Notes: generated by a model not told the origin, from the letters alone. A DNA stretch of 64,000 bases from Nonomuraea pusilla (GCF_900109355.1 NZ_FOBF01000021.1:1-64000); one strand, 5' to 3'. Positions 25,677-35,200 are shown, counted from the stretch's first letter. Made by a program: numbers and translations.

Positions 25677-28600
25677 TCAGGAACGTGCGGGGCCGGTGGC
25701 GTCCGCGGCGAGGTGGAGCCGGGGCCGCGCCGGGCACCTGCTCGCCGTGCCCGCCGCGCGGTCGCGCCACCAGCGCAGCCCGGCGGCCTCCGCCCGGCGC
25801 TCCAGCGCGGCGAGGTGCCCCAGCGCCACCTCGCGACGGCCCGCCGCCGACGCCAGCAGCGCCAGGTACCAGTCCACCGGCCCGGCGCACAGCACCGCCG
25901 ACAGCGCCGAGACGCGCCCCTCGTACGGCAGCAGCGTGGCGTACAGCGCGCGGCACTCGTGGGCCCGGCCGAGCGCGGCCACGGCGGCGGCCCGCAGGCA
26001 CGTCATGGTGAGCCACGACCAGTCCAGCGGAGGCGCGGGCCTCGGGCCGCCGTTGAGCCTGCGCGCCTCCTCCAGCCGCCCCTGCGCGCAGAGCTGCAGC
26101 GTACGGGCGTCGTGGTCGAGCGTCGGGTGGACGCCGCGCACCGCGTCGATCAGCGGCCCGGCGTCGGCGATCGCGCCCCGGTGGTAGCTCAGGCCGATGC
26201 GTCCCATCGTCACCGCCTGGGCGGCGTGCCACACGCCGAGGTGCCGCGCCTGGGCGGCGGCGTCCTCGTACAGGGCGTCGGCGTCGTCGAAGCGGCCGTC
26301 GAGCGCCACCCTGTTGGCCCGCCACAGCGTGTGCTGGAACCTCGGCCACGGCAGCGGCAGCCGGTCGAGCAGCGCCTCGCAGCGGGCGGCGGCCCGGTCG
26401 GCCGCCTCCACGTCGAACAGCTCCAGCCGGTTGTGGGTGTCCATCATGTGGGCGAGCAGCTCGAACCCCGGCTCGCCCTCCGACAGCCGGTGCAGCTCGC
26501 GGGTGATCTCCATGAGCTCGGGGACGCGCTGCGGCTGCGGCAGCGACTGGTGCCTGGCGTTCAGGGTGCGCATCAGCAGGCGCCGGTCGCCCAGCCGCCT
26601 GGCCATGGCGACGGCCTGCGCGGACAGCTCGTCGCCCCGCGGGTCGCCGGTGCCGTCGTAGAGCTCCTGCGCCAGCCCGGCCAGCAGCATCGCCCGCTCT
26701 GGGCTGTCCGCGGCGGGCAGCGCGGCGAGCGCCCTCTCGAACCGGTGCACCAGCCGCAGCTCCACCGCCTCGTACGGGTCGCGCAACGTCCACACGGCCG
26801 GGGTGTCGAGCGCGGTCAGCGCGCGCACGAGCAGGTCGGAGGCGCAGCCGACGCGATCGGCCGCCCGCATGGCGGCGGCCCTGACGTTCCGCGCCCCGAT
26901 CGGGTCGCCCGCGAGCAGCAGCGCCCGCACCTGGCGCAGCAGCAGCTCCACGTGCTCGGCCGGGTCGCCGCCCGCGCCGTCGTGGGCCTCGACGGCGTGC
27001 CCGAGCCAGGTCGCCGACTCCGCGTACGCCAGGCGCAGCTCCGCCTGCTCGGCGGCCGCAGACGCCCAGCGGACCGCCTCCGCGTACCCGGCGGGCCCGG
27101 CCTGCACGGCGTGGTGGGCGATGACCGCCACGTCGGCGGAGGGCCTGGCCGCCAGCGCCGCGGCCACGTCCCTGTGGACGGCGGCCTTGCGCAGCGGCGG
27201 CAGGTCGCGGACCAGGGCCTCGCGCAGCAGGTCGTGGGCGAAGGCCAGCTTCCTGCCCCTGGTGTCGAGCAGACCCTCCTTGACGGCGAGGTCGAGCACG
27301 TCGTACGCGCCGTCTCCGGCGGCCCCGGCCACGAGCACCGGGTCGAACTCCCTGCCGATCACGGCGGCCACGGCGAGCACCCGGTTGACGTCGTCGAGCG
27401 CGTCGAGCCGCATCCGCACGAGCTCGGTGACCGCGTCGGGCACGCGGTCCACGGGAAGGTCTCCCGCGAGGTCCCCGCCGGCGGCCCCGGCGAGCAGCTT
27501 CAGGCTCTCCCGCAGGAAGAACGGGTTACCGCCGGTGCAGTCGGTCATGCGCAGCACCGACCTCGTGTCCAGCTTCACCCCCATGTCGGCGGCGACGGCG
27601 CGCACGGCGTCGGGCGCGAGGCCGCCGACGCGCAGGCGGAGCAGGTCGTGGCGCGGCAGCGGGTTCGGCACGTCGCGGGCGCCGGTGCGGAACGCGGCCA
27701 CCACCGTGATCTGGACGCCGTGCGGGGCGGTCAGCACGACGAGGTCCCTGAGCAGGCCGAGCGACGCGGAGTCCGCCCACTGGAGGTCGTCCAGGAGGAC
27801 GACCAGCGGCTGGGCGCGGGCCGCCGCCGTCAGCCACGCGGCGAGCGCCTGGTTCCTCCGCAGCAGCAGCGCGTCGGGCGAGCCGTCCCGCGGTTCCACG
27901 TCGAGGAGGCCGGCCGCCGACTCGCCGCCGGGCGGGGGGCAGTGCTGTTCGAGCGCGCCGAACACCTGCGTCCACGGCCACAGCGGCGGCGTGCCCTCCG
28001 CGTCGTGGCAGCGCCCCCACAGCACCAGACGGCCCAGGCGGGTGGAGCAGTGCTCGTCGAACGCCTCCAGCAGCCGCGTCTTGCCGATGCCCGGCTCCCC
28101 CCGGACCGTGCCGGCCGCGAGGCCGTCGCGCCCGGCGAGCGCCACCAGCTCGGCGAGCTGCTCGTCGCGGCCGCGCAGCGCGTCCCCCGCCGGGCGGGGC
28201 GCGGGGGCGGGAAGGACCGCCGCGTCGGTGACCGGTTCGAGGGTGTCGACCTGGCGGAGGATGTCCTCCTCCAGCGCGCGCAGCTCGGGGCCGGGGTCGA
28301 GGCCCAGCTCGTCGGCGAGCAGGCGCCCCGCCCTGCGCAGCACCGCCAGCGCCTCCGCCTGCCGCCCGGTGCGGTACAGCGAGAGCGCGAGCAGCGACCA
28401 CAGGCGTTCGCGCAGCGGGTTCGCCGCGGTCTCCGCCTCCAGCTCGTTGATGACGGCCTGCGGACGGCCCAGGTCGAGCAGCGCCCTCGCGCGGCGCTCC
28501 ACCGCGACCAGGCGCAGCTCGCACAGCCGGGCCACCTCGGTGACCGCCCACCGCTCGTCGCGGAACTCCTCGTACGGCGTGCCGCGCCACAGCGCCAGCG

Positions 28601-28982
28601 CCTCGTCCAGGCAGGCCAGCGCCTCGGCGGGCCCGCGGAACTCGGCGCGGCTCACCAGGTCGGCGAACCGCGCCGCGTCGACGTCCTCCGCCGCCAGCAG
28701 GTAGCCGGGCGGACGGCCCACCAGCAGCCGCGGCGGCGTCCGGGGGCCTCGGCCGGGCTCGACGGCGCGGCGCAGGTTGGACACGTACGAGTGCAGCGTC
28801 GGCACCGCGCTCGGGGGCGGGGCGTCACCGTACAGGTCGGCGATCAGCGTGTCGGTGGCGACCACCGCGCCCTGCGCGATCAGCAGCCTGGCCAGCACCG
28901 CACGCGGGCGCGGCCCGCCCAGGGCGACGGGCGCCCCGCCGGGGACGCGGACCTCCAGCGGCCCCAGAACTCGGAATTCCAC
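25677..28982 (-). CDS. second AfsR/SARP-type regulator with AAA ATPase domain
   Basis: 1101 aa. Winged helix at 1-95 (EFRVLGPLEVRVPGG to LHSYVSNLRRAVEPGR), BTAD domain to about 245, then an AAA_16-type ATPase with Walker A VRGEPGIGKTRLLEAF near residue 294 and Walker B QPLVVLLDDLQWADSASL. The C-terminal 600 residues are helical and TPR-like, with no C-terminal LuxR helix-turn-helix. The GTG at 28982 is used because it starts the DNA-binding domain and has AGGTGAAG upstream; the in-frame extension to 29666 runs through the neighbouring gene. The 25501-25676 gap to the next gene holds the latter's leader and a short CCGTC/GACGG hairpin. Confidence 0.92.
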   Translation of the reverse strand: MEFRVLGPLEVRVPGGAPVALGGPRPRAVLARLLIAQGAVVATDTLIADLYGDAPPPSAVPTLHSYVSNLRRAVEPGRGPRTPPRLLVGRPPGYLLAAEDVDAARFADLVSRAEFRGPAEALACLDEALALWRGTPYEEFRDERWAVTEVARLCELRLVAVERRARALLDLGRPQAVINELEAETAANPLRERLWSLLALSLYRTGRQAEALAVLRRAGRLLADELGLDPGPELRALEEDILRQVDTLEPVTDAAVLPAPAPRPAGDALRGRDEQLAELVALAGRDGLAAGTVRGEPGIGKTRLLEAFDEHCSTRLGRLVLWGRCHDAEGTPPLWPWTQVFGALEQHCPPPGGESAAGLLDVEPRDGSPDALLLRRNQALAAWLTAAARAQPLVVLLDDLQWADSASLGLLRDLVVLTAPHGVQITVVAAFRTGARDVPNPLPRHDLLRLRVGGLAPDAVRAVAADMGVKLDTRSVLRMTDCTGGNPFFLRESLKLLAGAAGGDLAGDLPVDRVPDAVTELVRMRLDALDDVNRVLAVAAVIGREFDPVLVAGAAGDGAYDVLDLAVKEGLLDTRGRKLAFAHDLLREALVRDLPPLRKAAVHRDVAAALAARPSADVAVIAHHAVQAGPAGYAEAVRWASAAAEQAELRLAYAESATWLGHAVEAHDGAGGDPAEHVELLLRQVRALLLAGDPIGARNVRAAAMRAADRVGCASDLLVRALTALDTPAVWTLRDPYEAVELRLVHRFERALAALPAADSPERAMLLAGLAQELYDGTGDPRGDELSAQAVAMARRLGDRRLLMRTLNARHQSLPQPQRVPELMEITRELHRLSEGEPGFELLAHMMDTHNRLELFDVEAADRAAARCEALLDRLPLPWPRFQHTLWRANRVALDGRFDDADALYEDAAAQARHLGVWHAAQAVTMGRIGLSYHRGAIADAGPLIDAVRGVHPTLDHDARTLQLCAQGRLEEARRLNGGPRPAPPLDWSWLTMTCLRAAAVAALGRAHECRALYATLLPYEGRVSALSAVLCAGPVDWYLALLASAAGRREVALGHLAALERRAEAAGLRWWRDRAAGTASRCPARPRLHLAADATGPARS

Positions 28983-29065
28983 CTCTGCTTCACCTATGCG
29001 CTCGTCCGGCACAACGCGGGCGGCACCACCGTGGCAGAGGCGACTTGCAAGGCACTGGAAACGAT

Positions 29066-29596
29066 CTACGACCGCCGCCTGAACGGCACCACCTCCGCCC
29101 GGCGCTCCTCGCGTGGCAGCGCGAACCAGGTGGCCTTGCCCACCAGGTCGGGACGGGTGACGTAGCGCTGCGGGTGGAAGCCGTGGAACCCGTCGGAGAG
29201 CGCGGCGACGATGCGCAGGCCCCGCCCGTGCTCGGCGGCGTGCTCGGCGGGGCCGTGGGCGGGGCCGTGGGTCAGGGGCGAAGGCGGCAGCGGGCTGGCG
29301 TCCACCACGACGCACATGATCTCCTCGGCGCCGAGGTGCAGCGCCAGCTCGTAGGGCGGCTCCCCGTACAGGAGGGCGTTGGTGACCAGCTCGCTGGCCA
29401 TCAGGACGGCGTCGTCCACGACGTCCGGGGCGAGGCCGAGCCCGGACAGCTCGTGGCGGACGACGGCCCGCGCCTCGCGCACGGACCGCGCGTCGGCGGG
29501 CAGCGGCCACGCGTGCCGCGTCCCGCCCTGCCGCGCCTGCCCGCGCACGCGGTCCGGTCTGGTGGTGGTCGCTCGGATCCGGCTTTCGTTCAGCAT
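29066..29596 (-). CDS. anti-sigma-factor-type ATP-binding protein (RsbW/SpoIIAB-like)
   Basis: 176 aa with a GHKL ATPase fold. The N box is VLMASELVTNALLYGEPP and a Gly-rich lid is AEHGRGLRIVAAL. There is no histidine phosphorylation site. Proteins of this class bind and hold sigma factors or phosphorylate antagonists; the actinomycete copies usually work alone with an unlinked partner. The ATG at 29596 is the only good start. The gene ends 83 bases upstream of the second AfsR-like gene on the same strand, so the two may be co-transcribed. No sigma factor or STAS antagonist gene is in the window. Confidence 0.88.
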   Translation of the reverse strand: MLNESRIRATTTRPDRVRGQARQGGTRHAWPLPADARSVREARAVVRHELSGLGLAPDVVDDAVLMASELVTNALLYGEPPYELALHLGAEEIMCVVVDASPLPPSPLTHGPAHGPAEHAAEHGRGLRIVAALSDGFHGFHPQRYVTRPDLVGKATWFALPREERRAEVVPFRRRS

Positions 29597-29681
29597 GAGA
29601 ACCTGCCTCGGTGTGAACGGACGCGGCTGTCCAAACGTGTACGCACGGCGGGCCGCCCCGGATCAATCGGCCGCCGGACCG

Positions 29682-31973
29682 CTACCCGCGCAAGCGCCAG
29701 AGGACCTGCGGCGTGAGGGGCAGGTCGGTGACGCGCCCCGCCAGCTCGGGCAGCGCGGCGGCGACGGCGTTGCCGATGGCCGCGGGCGGGCCGATCGTGC
29801 CCGACTCGCCGACGCCCTTCATCCCGCCCGGCGTCACCGGCGAGGGCGTCTCCAGCAGGACGACCTCGATGTCCGGGACCTCCCTGGTCGTCGGGATCAG
29901 GTAGTCCGTGATCGGCTGACCGTCGTCGGAGTAGACGATCTCCTCGGTGAGCGCCATGCCGATGCCCTGCGTCACGCCGCCCCGCAGCTGCCCCTCCACG
30001 ATGGACGGGTTGACGAGCACGCCGGAGTCGTTGACCACCCAGTAGCCCTCCAGCTCGACCGCGCCCGTCTCCGGGTCCACGGCGACGGCCGCGGCGTGCG
30101 CCCCGTACGCGAAGGTGCAGGCGGCGGGGTCGTAGCTGACCCGTTCCTCCAGGCCGGGAGCGACGCCGCCGGGCAGGTCCCAGCCGCGCCAGGCGAGCGT
30201 GGCGACCTCGCGCAGCGGCACCGACGAGCGCGGGTCGCCCTTCACCCTGATCTCCGAGCCGTCGAGCTCCAGGTCGCCTGGCGCGGCCTCCAGCCGGTGC
30301 GCGGCGATGGCGAGCAGCTTCTCCCGCAGCCGGGCGGCGCCCCTGATGACCGCGCCGCCGCCGACCGTCAGCGAGCGGCTCGCGATCGACCCGATCGACG
30401 AGTACGGCGACGTCCCCGTGTCCCCGAGGACGACGCGCACCCGGTCGATCGGCACGCCGACGTGGTCGGCGGCGAGCTGCGCGAGCGTCGTCTCGATGCC
30501 CTGCCCCATGCCGACGACGCCCGACGACACGGTGACGGAGGCGTCCTGCTCCATCCGCAGGACGGCCGTCTCGTAGCCGCCCGCCAGCATGCCCATGGCC
30601 TTCATGTCCATCGACGGGCCGAGCCCGGTGCTCTCGACGTGGCAGGAGTACCCGACGCCGCGCCTGCGCCCGTCGTCCTTCGCGGGGACGTCGTCCTTCA
30701 TGGCGACCAGGTCGCGCAGCGTGCGCAGGGCGCGCGGGTAGTCGCCCGAGTCGTACGTCTGCCCCATCCGCGTGGTGCACGGCAGCTCGCCCGGCTCGAT
30801 CATGTTGCGCAGCCGCAGCTCGACGGGGTCGAGCCCGAGCCGCCTCGCGGCCTCGTCGACGAGCCGTTCCCTGGTCCAGGTCGCCTCGGGCTGGCCGAAG
30901 CCGCGGTAGGAGCCGGTGGGGGTGGTCGTGGTGACGGCGGCGCGCAGCCGCACGGCGACCCGCTCGAACCGGTAGGGCCCGGGGATCGTGGTGGCGGTGA
31001 CGGCGAGCGGCGACGTGCCGACGTTCGACGGATGGGCGCCGAGGTCGCCGAGCACGTCCACGTGGAGCGCGGCGAAGCGCCCGTCGGCGTGCAGCGCGAG
31101 CCTGCCCCTGTGGACGGCGGCGCGGGCGGGCAGCGTCGAGACCAGCCGGTCGCCGGGCGACTCGGTCCAGCTCACCGGGCGGCCGAGCCGCATCGCGGCG
31201 AGGCAGACGAGCACCTCGTCGGGGTAGACGTGCTCCTTGCCGCCGAACCCGCCGCCGGTGTCGCCGCCGACGACGCGCACCCGGTCGTGCGGCAGCCCGA
31301 AGGCGTCGGCGACGTGCTCGCGAACGTGGTGCGGCGCCTGCGTCGCGATGCGGATCGTCAGCTCGCCGTCGTCGTACGAGGCGACGACCCCGCGCGGCTC
31401 CATCGGGTGGGGCGAGACCCGCCCGATGCGGAACGTCATCTCGACGACGTGCGCGGCCCCCTCGAAAGCGGCCTCGCAGTCGGGGTCGCCGATGACGAAG
31501 TCGGTGACGGTGTTGGCGCCCCACTCGGGGTGCAGCAGCGGCGCGTCAGGTTCGACGGCCCGCTCGGGGCCGACGACGGCGGGCAGCTCCTCGAGGTCGA
31601 GGTCGAGCAGGTCGGCGGCGTCCCTGGCGGCCTCCGGGCCGGTGGCGACGACGACGGCGACGGGCTGCCCGACGTACCTGACGACGGTGTCCAGCACCGG
31701 GTAGGAGGTCATGCGCTGCCCGGGGGCGAGCGTGACGCAGGGCAGGCGGAGCCCTTCCGCGTCGGCGGGGACGATCACGTCGAGCACCCCGTCCGCGGCC
31801 CGCGCGGCCTTGGCGTCGCAGCCCAGCAGCCTGGCGTGGGCGACCGGGCTGCGCACGACGACGGCGTACGCCATGCCCGGCAGCCTGACGTTGCCGACGT
31901 AGCGCGCCTTCCCGGTCAGCAGCCTGGAGTCTTCCCGGCGCGGCGTCCTGGCGCCCACATAGGTGTCTCCCAT
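29682..31973 (-). CDS. xanthine dehydrogenase/CoxL-like molybdenum hydroxylase large subunit, orphan
   Basis: 763 aa. The fold signatures of the large subunit are present: VVGGDTGGGFGGKEHVYPDE for molybdopterin-cytosine dinucleotide binding, VGMGQGIETTLAQLAADHV, and the catalytic Glu in MKGVGESGTIGPPAAIGN. The active-site loop reads TPTGSYRGFGQPEAT, not the AYxCSFR loop of true (form I) CO dehydrogenase, so carbon monoxide is an unlikely substrate. An aldehyde or heterocycle substrate is more likely. No medium (FAD) or small (2Fe-2S) subunit gene flanks it. The ATG at 31973 precedes the family start (GARTPRREDSRLLTG). Confidence 0.9.
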   Translation of the reverse strand: MGDTYVGARTPRREDSRLLTGKARYVGNVRLPGMAYAVVVRSPVAHARLLGCDAKAARAADGVLDVIVPADAEGLRLPCVTLAPGQRMTSYPVLDTVVRYVGQPVAVVVATGPEAARDAADLLDLDLEELPAVVGPERAVEPDAPLLHPEWGANTVTDFVIGDPDCEAAFEGAAHVVEMTFRIGRVSPHPMEPRGVVASYDDGELTIRIATQAPHHVREHVADAFGLPHDRVRVVGGDTGGGFGGKEHVYPDEVLVCLAAMRLGRPVSWTESPGDRLVSTLPARAAVHRGRLALHADGRFAALHVDVLGDLGAHPSNVGTSPLAVTATTIPGPYRFERVAVRLRAAVTTTTPTGSYRGFGQPEATWTRERLVDEAARRLGLDPVELRLRNMIEPGELPCTTRMGQTYDSGDYPRALRTLRDLVAMKDDVPAKDDGRRRGVGYSCHVESTGLGPSMDMKAMGMLAGGYETAVLRMEQDASVTVSSGVVGMGQGIETTLAQLAADHVGVPIDRVRVVLGDTGTSPYSSIGSIASRSLTVGGGAVIRGAARLREKLLAIAAHRLEAAPGDLELDGSEIRVKGDPRSSVPLREVATLAWRGWDLPGGVAPGLEERVSYDPAACTFAYGAHAAAVAVDPETGAVELEGYWVVNDSGVLVNPSIVEGQLRGGVTQGIGMALTEEIVYSDDGQPITDYLIPTTREVPDIEVVLLETPSPVTPGGMKGVGESGTIGPPAAIGNAVAAALPELAGRVTDLPLTPQVLWRLRG

Positions 31974-32053
31974 GAGGCGATTGTGAGCGCCGCCGCCCGC
32001 ACGGTCCATGACCTCCGCCGTACGGGGAAGCGGTAGGTCATCGGGGGTACAAC

Positions 32054-32539
32054 ATGCAGACTTTCCTGCCATATCCGGATTTCAGGGAGACCGCGGGGGT
32101 GCTCGACCCCCTCCGTCTGGGCAAGCAGCGCGTCGAGGCGCTGCAGATCCTGCGCGCCCTCACCGTGCCCGGCTACGGCTGGCGCCACCACCCCGTCGTG
32201 ACGATGTGGGCCGGGTACGAGGAGGCGCTCGTGCGCTACGGCCTGGAGGTGTGCCTCACCTGGCAGTCCGCCGGGCGGGCCGACACCTGCGCCGCCACCA
32301 TGGCGAGCGAGCTCGCGGAACGCTGCGGCAGACCCGCCGTCCGCGGCCAGGACGAGCTGCGGACCGCCCGCGAGCTGCCGCCCTGGCTCGGGGACGAGGC
32401 CCTGCACCGCAGCCACCGCTCCGCCCTGCTGCGCAAGGACCCCGCCCACTACCGGCCGCTGTTCGGCGACGAGCCCGACGACCTGGCGTACGTGTGGCCG
32501 TGCTCCGACCGGCCGCCCGCCTGCCTGCCGCCCACCTGA
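32054..32539 (+). CDS. MSMEG_6728 family protein (pyrimidine-dimer glycosylase-like)
   Basis: 161 aa. The opening MQTFLPYPDFRETAGVLDPL and RLGKQRVEALQILRAL match the actinobacterial MSMEG_6728 family, which is distantly related to T4 endonuclease V (pyrimidine-dimer DNA glycosylase). The helical middle ends in SHRSALLRKDPAHYRPLF. Role in DNA repair is family inference and has not, to my knowledge, been shown. The ATG at 32054 begins the conserved region. The last ten codons contain a 30-bp sequence that is repeated exactly just past the stop. Divergent from the molybdenum hydroxylase gene. Confidence 0.85.
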   Translation: MQTFLPYPDFRETAGVLDPLRLGKQRVEALQILRALTVPGYGWRHHPVVTMWAGYEEALVRYGLEVCLTWQSAGRADTCAATMASELAERCGRPAVRGQDELRTARELPPWLGDEALHRSHRSALLRKDPAHYRPLFGDEPDDLAYVWPCSDRPPACLPPT

Positions 32540-32584
32540 TCGGACGATGTGCGGGTGGCCGTGCTCCGACCGGCCGCCCGCCTG
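32494..32584. repeat. 30-bp exact direct repeat around a stop codon
   Basis: The 30 bases at 32494-32523 recur exactly at 32555-32584, 61 bp apart; both run from GTGGCCGTGCTCC to GCCCGCCTG. The first copy encodes the end of the MSMEG_6728-like protein, the second lies in the gap to the multicopper oxidase stop. A local duplication that may have altered the C-terminus of the first protein. Confidence 0.9.
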
Positions 32585-32585
32585 A

Positions 32586-34088
32586 TCAGACCACCTCGAA
32601 GCCCGCCATCATGGCCATGTCCTCGTGCTCCAGGTTGTGGCAGTGCAGCACGTACCTGCCCCGGTAGTCGGTGAACCTGGTGACGATCTCGACGGTCTGC
32701 GCTTCGCGCAGCTCCACCGTGTCCTTCCACTCCGGCGGCCCCTCGACGCGTTCGCCGTTGACCGACAGCACCTGGAAGGGCGACAGGTGCAGGTGCACCG
32801 GGTGGGCCACGTCGCTGGTCAGCCGCCAGACCTCGACGTCGCCGAGCCGGGACCTGGCCTCCATCCGCGCCGGGTCGAACGGCCTGCCGTTGATCAGCCA
32901 GCCCCTCCCGCCGTGCAGGCTGCCGCTCGTGAACTCGAAGTCGCGCGTCACGGCGGCCCTGGCCGGGTCGAGCCGCTCCACCGACGACAGGCGCGACGGC
33001 ACGGCCGAGTCGTCCGGCTCGTCCCGGTCCACCAGGAACCGCATCACCTTGCCCTGCGCCCCCTCCGCCGCCAGGTTGCGCAGCTCCACCCGCTCCCCCA
33101 GCTTGTACGCCGAGAAGTCCACGACCACGTCGGCGCGCTCGCCGGGGGCCAGCCTGATCTGGTCCACCGTGCGCGGCGCGGCCAGCAGCCCGCCGTCCGT
33201 GCCGATGCGCACCAGCGGCCGGCCGGTGGCCAGCTCGTACGGGCGGGCGTTCGACCCGTTGCACAGCCGCAGCCGGTAGCGCGCCCTGGCCACCCGCAGC
33301 TCGGGCCAGGGCGCGCCGTTCACCAGGATGACGTCGCCCAGCACACCCCCCATGTACGCCTCCAGCACCCCCGGCTTCCCCTCCAAGCCGGGGTAGAGCA
33401 GCGTCCCGTCGGCGGCGAACGAGCGGTCGCAGATGAGCAGCGGCACGTCCCTGTCGCCGGACGGCAGGCGCAGCGCCTCCTCCTCGGCGTCTCCGACGAT
33501 GAACATCCCGGCCAGCCCGCGCCACACCTGCGGCCCCGTGTAGTCCATCCGGTGGTCGTGGTACCAGAGCGTGGCGGCGCGCTGCCGCATCGGGAAGGCG
33601 TACTCGCGGTCGGCCCCGGCCGCCACCAGGTCGGTGGGGTAGCCGTCGGACTGGGCGGGCGTGTGGCCGCCGTGCAGGTGCAGCACGGTCGGCTCCGGCA
33701 GCCGGTTGACCAGCTTGACCACGACGGGGCGTCCCGAGCGGGCCTTGATGGTCGGCCCAGGGAAGGAGCCGTCGTAGCCCCAGATCCGGGTGCGCAGGCC
33801 GGGCAGCAGCTCCACGTCGGCGGCGCGCTCGGTCAGCTCGTAGACGTCGGTGCCGCCCTCGGTGCGTACGGGCCTGGCGACGGGCGGGATCGGCAGCGGC
33901 ACCGCGAACGGCTTGGGCAGCGGGGCCGCGCTGGCCAGGAGCTGCGGCTGCGGCGAGCCCCCCAGCAGGGAGCAGCCGGGCACGGCCGCCGCCGCGAGCG
34001 CGCCGAGCCCGAGCAGCCGCAGCGCGCCACGCCGGGTGAACGCCGGACCGGCCGCCTGGCCGTCCACGGCGCGCAGGTCGGGCGTCAT
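32586..34088 (-). CDS. multicopper oxidase (CotA/bilirubin oxidase type), Tat lipoprotein
   Basis: 500 aa with three cupredoxin domains. All four copper motifs are present: HLHGGH and WYHDH in domain 1, HPVHLHL and HCHNLEHEDMAMM in domain 3, the last Met being the axial type 1 ligand. The N-terminus TRRGALRLLGLGALAAAAVP then GCS shows a twin-arginine signal ending in a lipobox, so the enzyme is probably a surface lipoprotein. The family oxidises phenols, bilirubin or Mn(II)/Cu(I) with O2 reduced to water. The ATG at 34088 overlaps the stop of the AhpD-like gene. Confidence 0.94.
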   Translation of the reverse strand: MTPDLRAVDGQAAGPAFTRRGALRLLGLGALAAAAVPGCSLLGGSPQPQLLASAAPLPKPFAVPLPIPPVARPVRTEGGTDVYELTERAADVELLPGLRTRIWGYDGSFPGPTIKARSGRPVVVKLVNRLPEPTVLHLHGGHTPAQSDGYPTDLVAAGADREYAFPMRQRAATLWYHDHRMDYTGPQVWRGLAGMFIVGDAEEEALRLPSGDRDVPLLICDRSFAADGTLLYPGLEGKPGVLEAYMGGVLGDVILVNGAPWPELRVARARYRLRLCNGSNARPYELATGRPLVRIGTDGGLLAAPRTVDQIRLAPGERADVVVDFSAYKLGERVELRNLAAEGAQGKVMRFLVDRDEPDDSAVPSRLSSVERLDPARAAVTRDFEFTSGSLHGGRGWLINGRPFDPARMEARSRLGDVEVWRLTSDVAHPVHLHLSPFQVLSVNGERVEGPPEWKDTVELREAQTVEIVTRFTDYRGRYVLHCHNLEHEDMAMMAGFEVV

Positions 34089-35200
34089 GCCGGGCCTCCC
34101 GTCGTCCGCGAGGGTGCCGCGTCGCCCGCGGGTCGGGCCGGGCGTCCCGTCAGGTGGAGCAGGGCCTGGGCGCGTTCCGTGGCCGCGACCGCGCCGAAGG
34201 CGCACAGGCGCACCAGGTCCTCGTCCGTGCCTCCGCCTGGACCGGCGTCCCGGGCGACGGCAGGACCGGCGGCGCGCCAGGCGGCCACGTCCGCGTCGGT
34301 CACCCGGTACGGCGCGAGCGCGACGAGCAGCGCGAGCCTGGCCGCCGGGCGGTCCCGCTCGGGCAGCGCCGCGAGCGGCTCCGACAGCCAGGAGGCGCCC
34401 ATGGGCGGGTGCTCGCCGTCCCAGGCGGCCACCGCGTCGAGCACCACGTCGCGCGCGTCCTGGCCGAGCAGCGCGCCGCCCGCGCCGCCCGCCGCACGGA
34501 GCGCCGCGTACGCCGCCCCGACCGGCGTGCCCTCCGCCCAGACCGGCTCGGGACCCACCGGCAGGTGGGCGACCAGGGGCAGGCTCGCGCCCGGCGTGAG
34601 CGGCCTGCGTACCGTGCGGGCCAGCGCCCTGCCGCCCGCGCTGCGCACCAGCCGCGACTTCTGCAGGTTGCCCGGCAGCAGGTTCTCGGTGAGCAGCGCG
34701 GAGGCGATGCGGTTGATGAAGTGGAACGCGAGCGCGGTGCCGACGTACTCGGGCGCCTCGGCGTCGGGGAACGGCAGGCCGGAAGCGGGCAGAGCGGCGG
34801 GCAGGGCGGCGGTGGACGGCGCCCTGGTGGACGCGGCCCAGGCCAGCAGGTCCGCGTGCCAGGGGTCGGAGGGGGTGCCGCCCGCGGCGATCGTCTCGGC
34901 CAGGTCGTGGTCTCCGGTGGCGTGCAGGAGCGTGGCGTGCGCGGCGACGCAGAACGGGCACCGGTTCGCGATCGAGACGCCCAGGGCGACGACCTCCTTG
35001 CCGGTCCTGGACGCCTTCCCCGCCAGCAGCGACTCGCGCAGCATCGCCCACGTCGCGGCCAGCACGTCCTGGGCGGGCGACATCGTCAGGAAGACCGCCA
35101 TGCGGGCCATGCCGAAGTCTCGTGAGAGCTGCGCGTACACCTCTGCGACCAGCCCGGTCGCCTCCTGCGGGCGCACCGGGGAGACGTAGCGGAGGGCCAT
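34085..35200 (-). CDS. carboxymuconolactone decarboxylase/AhpD-like protein
   Basis: 371 aa. The AhpD-type redox site is IANRCPFCVAAHATLLHATG (Cys-x2-Cys with nearby His), around residues 85-105. That domain occupies the N-terminal 190 residues; the C-terminal half is Ala-rich and helical and lacks a second Cys pair. The family reduces peroxides or decarboxylates lactones; here a thiol-peroxidase role beside an oxidase is plausible. It overlaps the multicopper oxidase start by ATGA, so the two are one operon. ATG at 35200 or GTG at 35203 could start it. Confidence 0.85.
   Translation of the reverse strand: MALRYVSPVRPQEATGLVAEVYAQLSRDFGMARMAVFLTMSPAQDVLAATWAMLRESLLAGKASRTGKEVVALGVSIANRCPFCVAAHATLLHATGDHDLAETIAAGGTPSDPWHADLLAWAASTRAPSTAALPAALPASGLPFPDAEAPEYVGTALAFHFINRIASALLTENLLPGNLQKSRLVRSAGGRALARTVRRPLTPGASLPLVAHLPVGPEPVWAEGTPVGAAYAALRAAGGAGGALLGQDARDVVLDAVAAWDGEHPPMGASWLSEPLAALPERDRPAARLALLVALAPYRVTDADVAAWRAAGPAVARDAGPGGGTDEDLVRLCAFGAVAATERAQALLHLTGRPARPAGDAAPSRTTGGPA

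Noticed and set aside
25674..29165. Plus-strand frame of 1163 codons opposite the second AfsR-like gene
   Set aside because: Mirror frame of a real regulator; Arg/Gln/His-rich without motifs.
29682..31973. True aerobic carbon monoxide dehydrogenase (CoxL)
   Set aside because: The AYxCSFR active-site loop is missing and coxM/coxS are absent.
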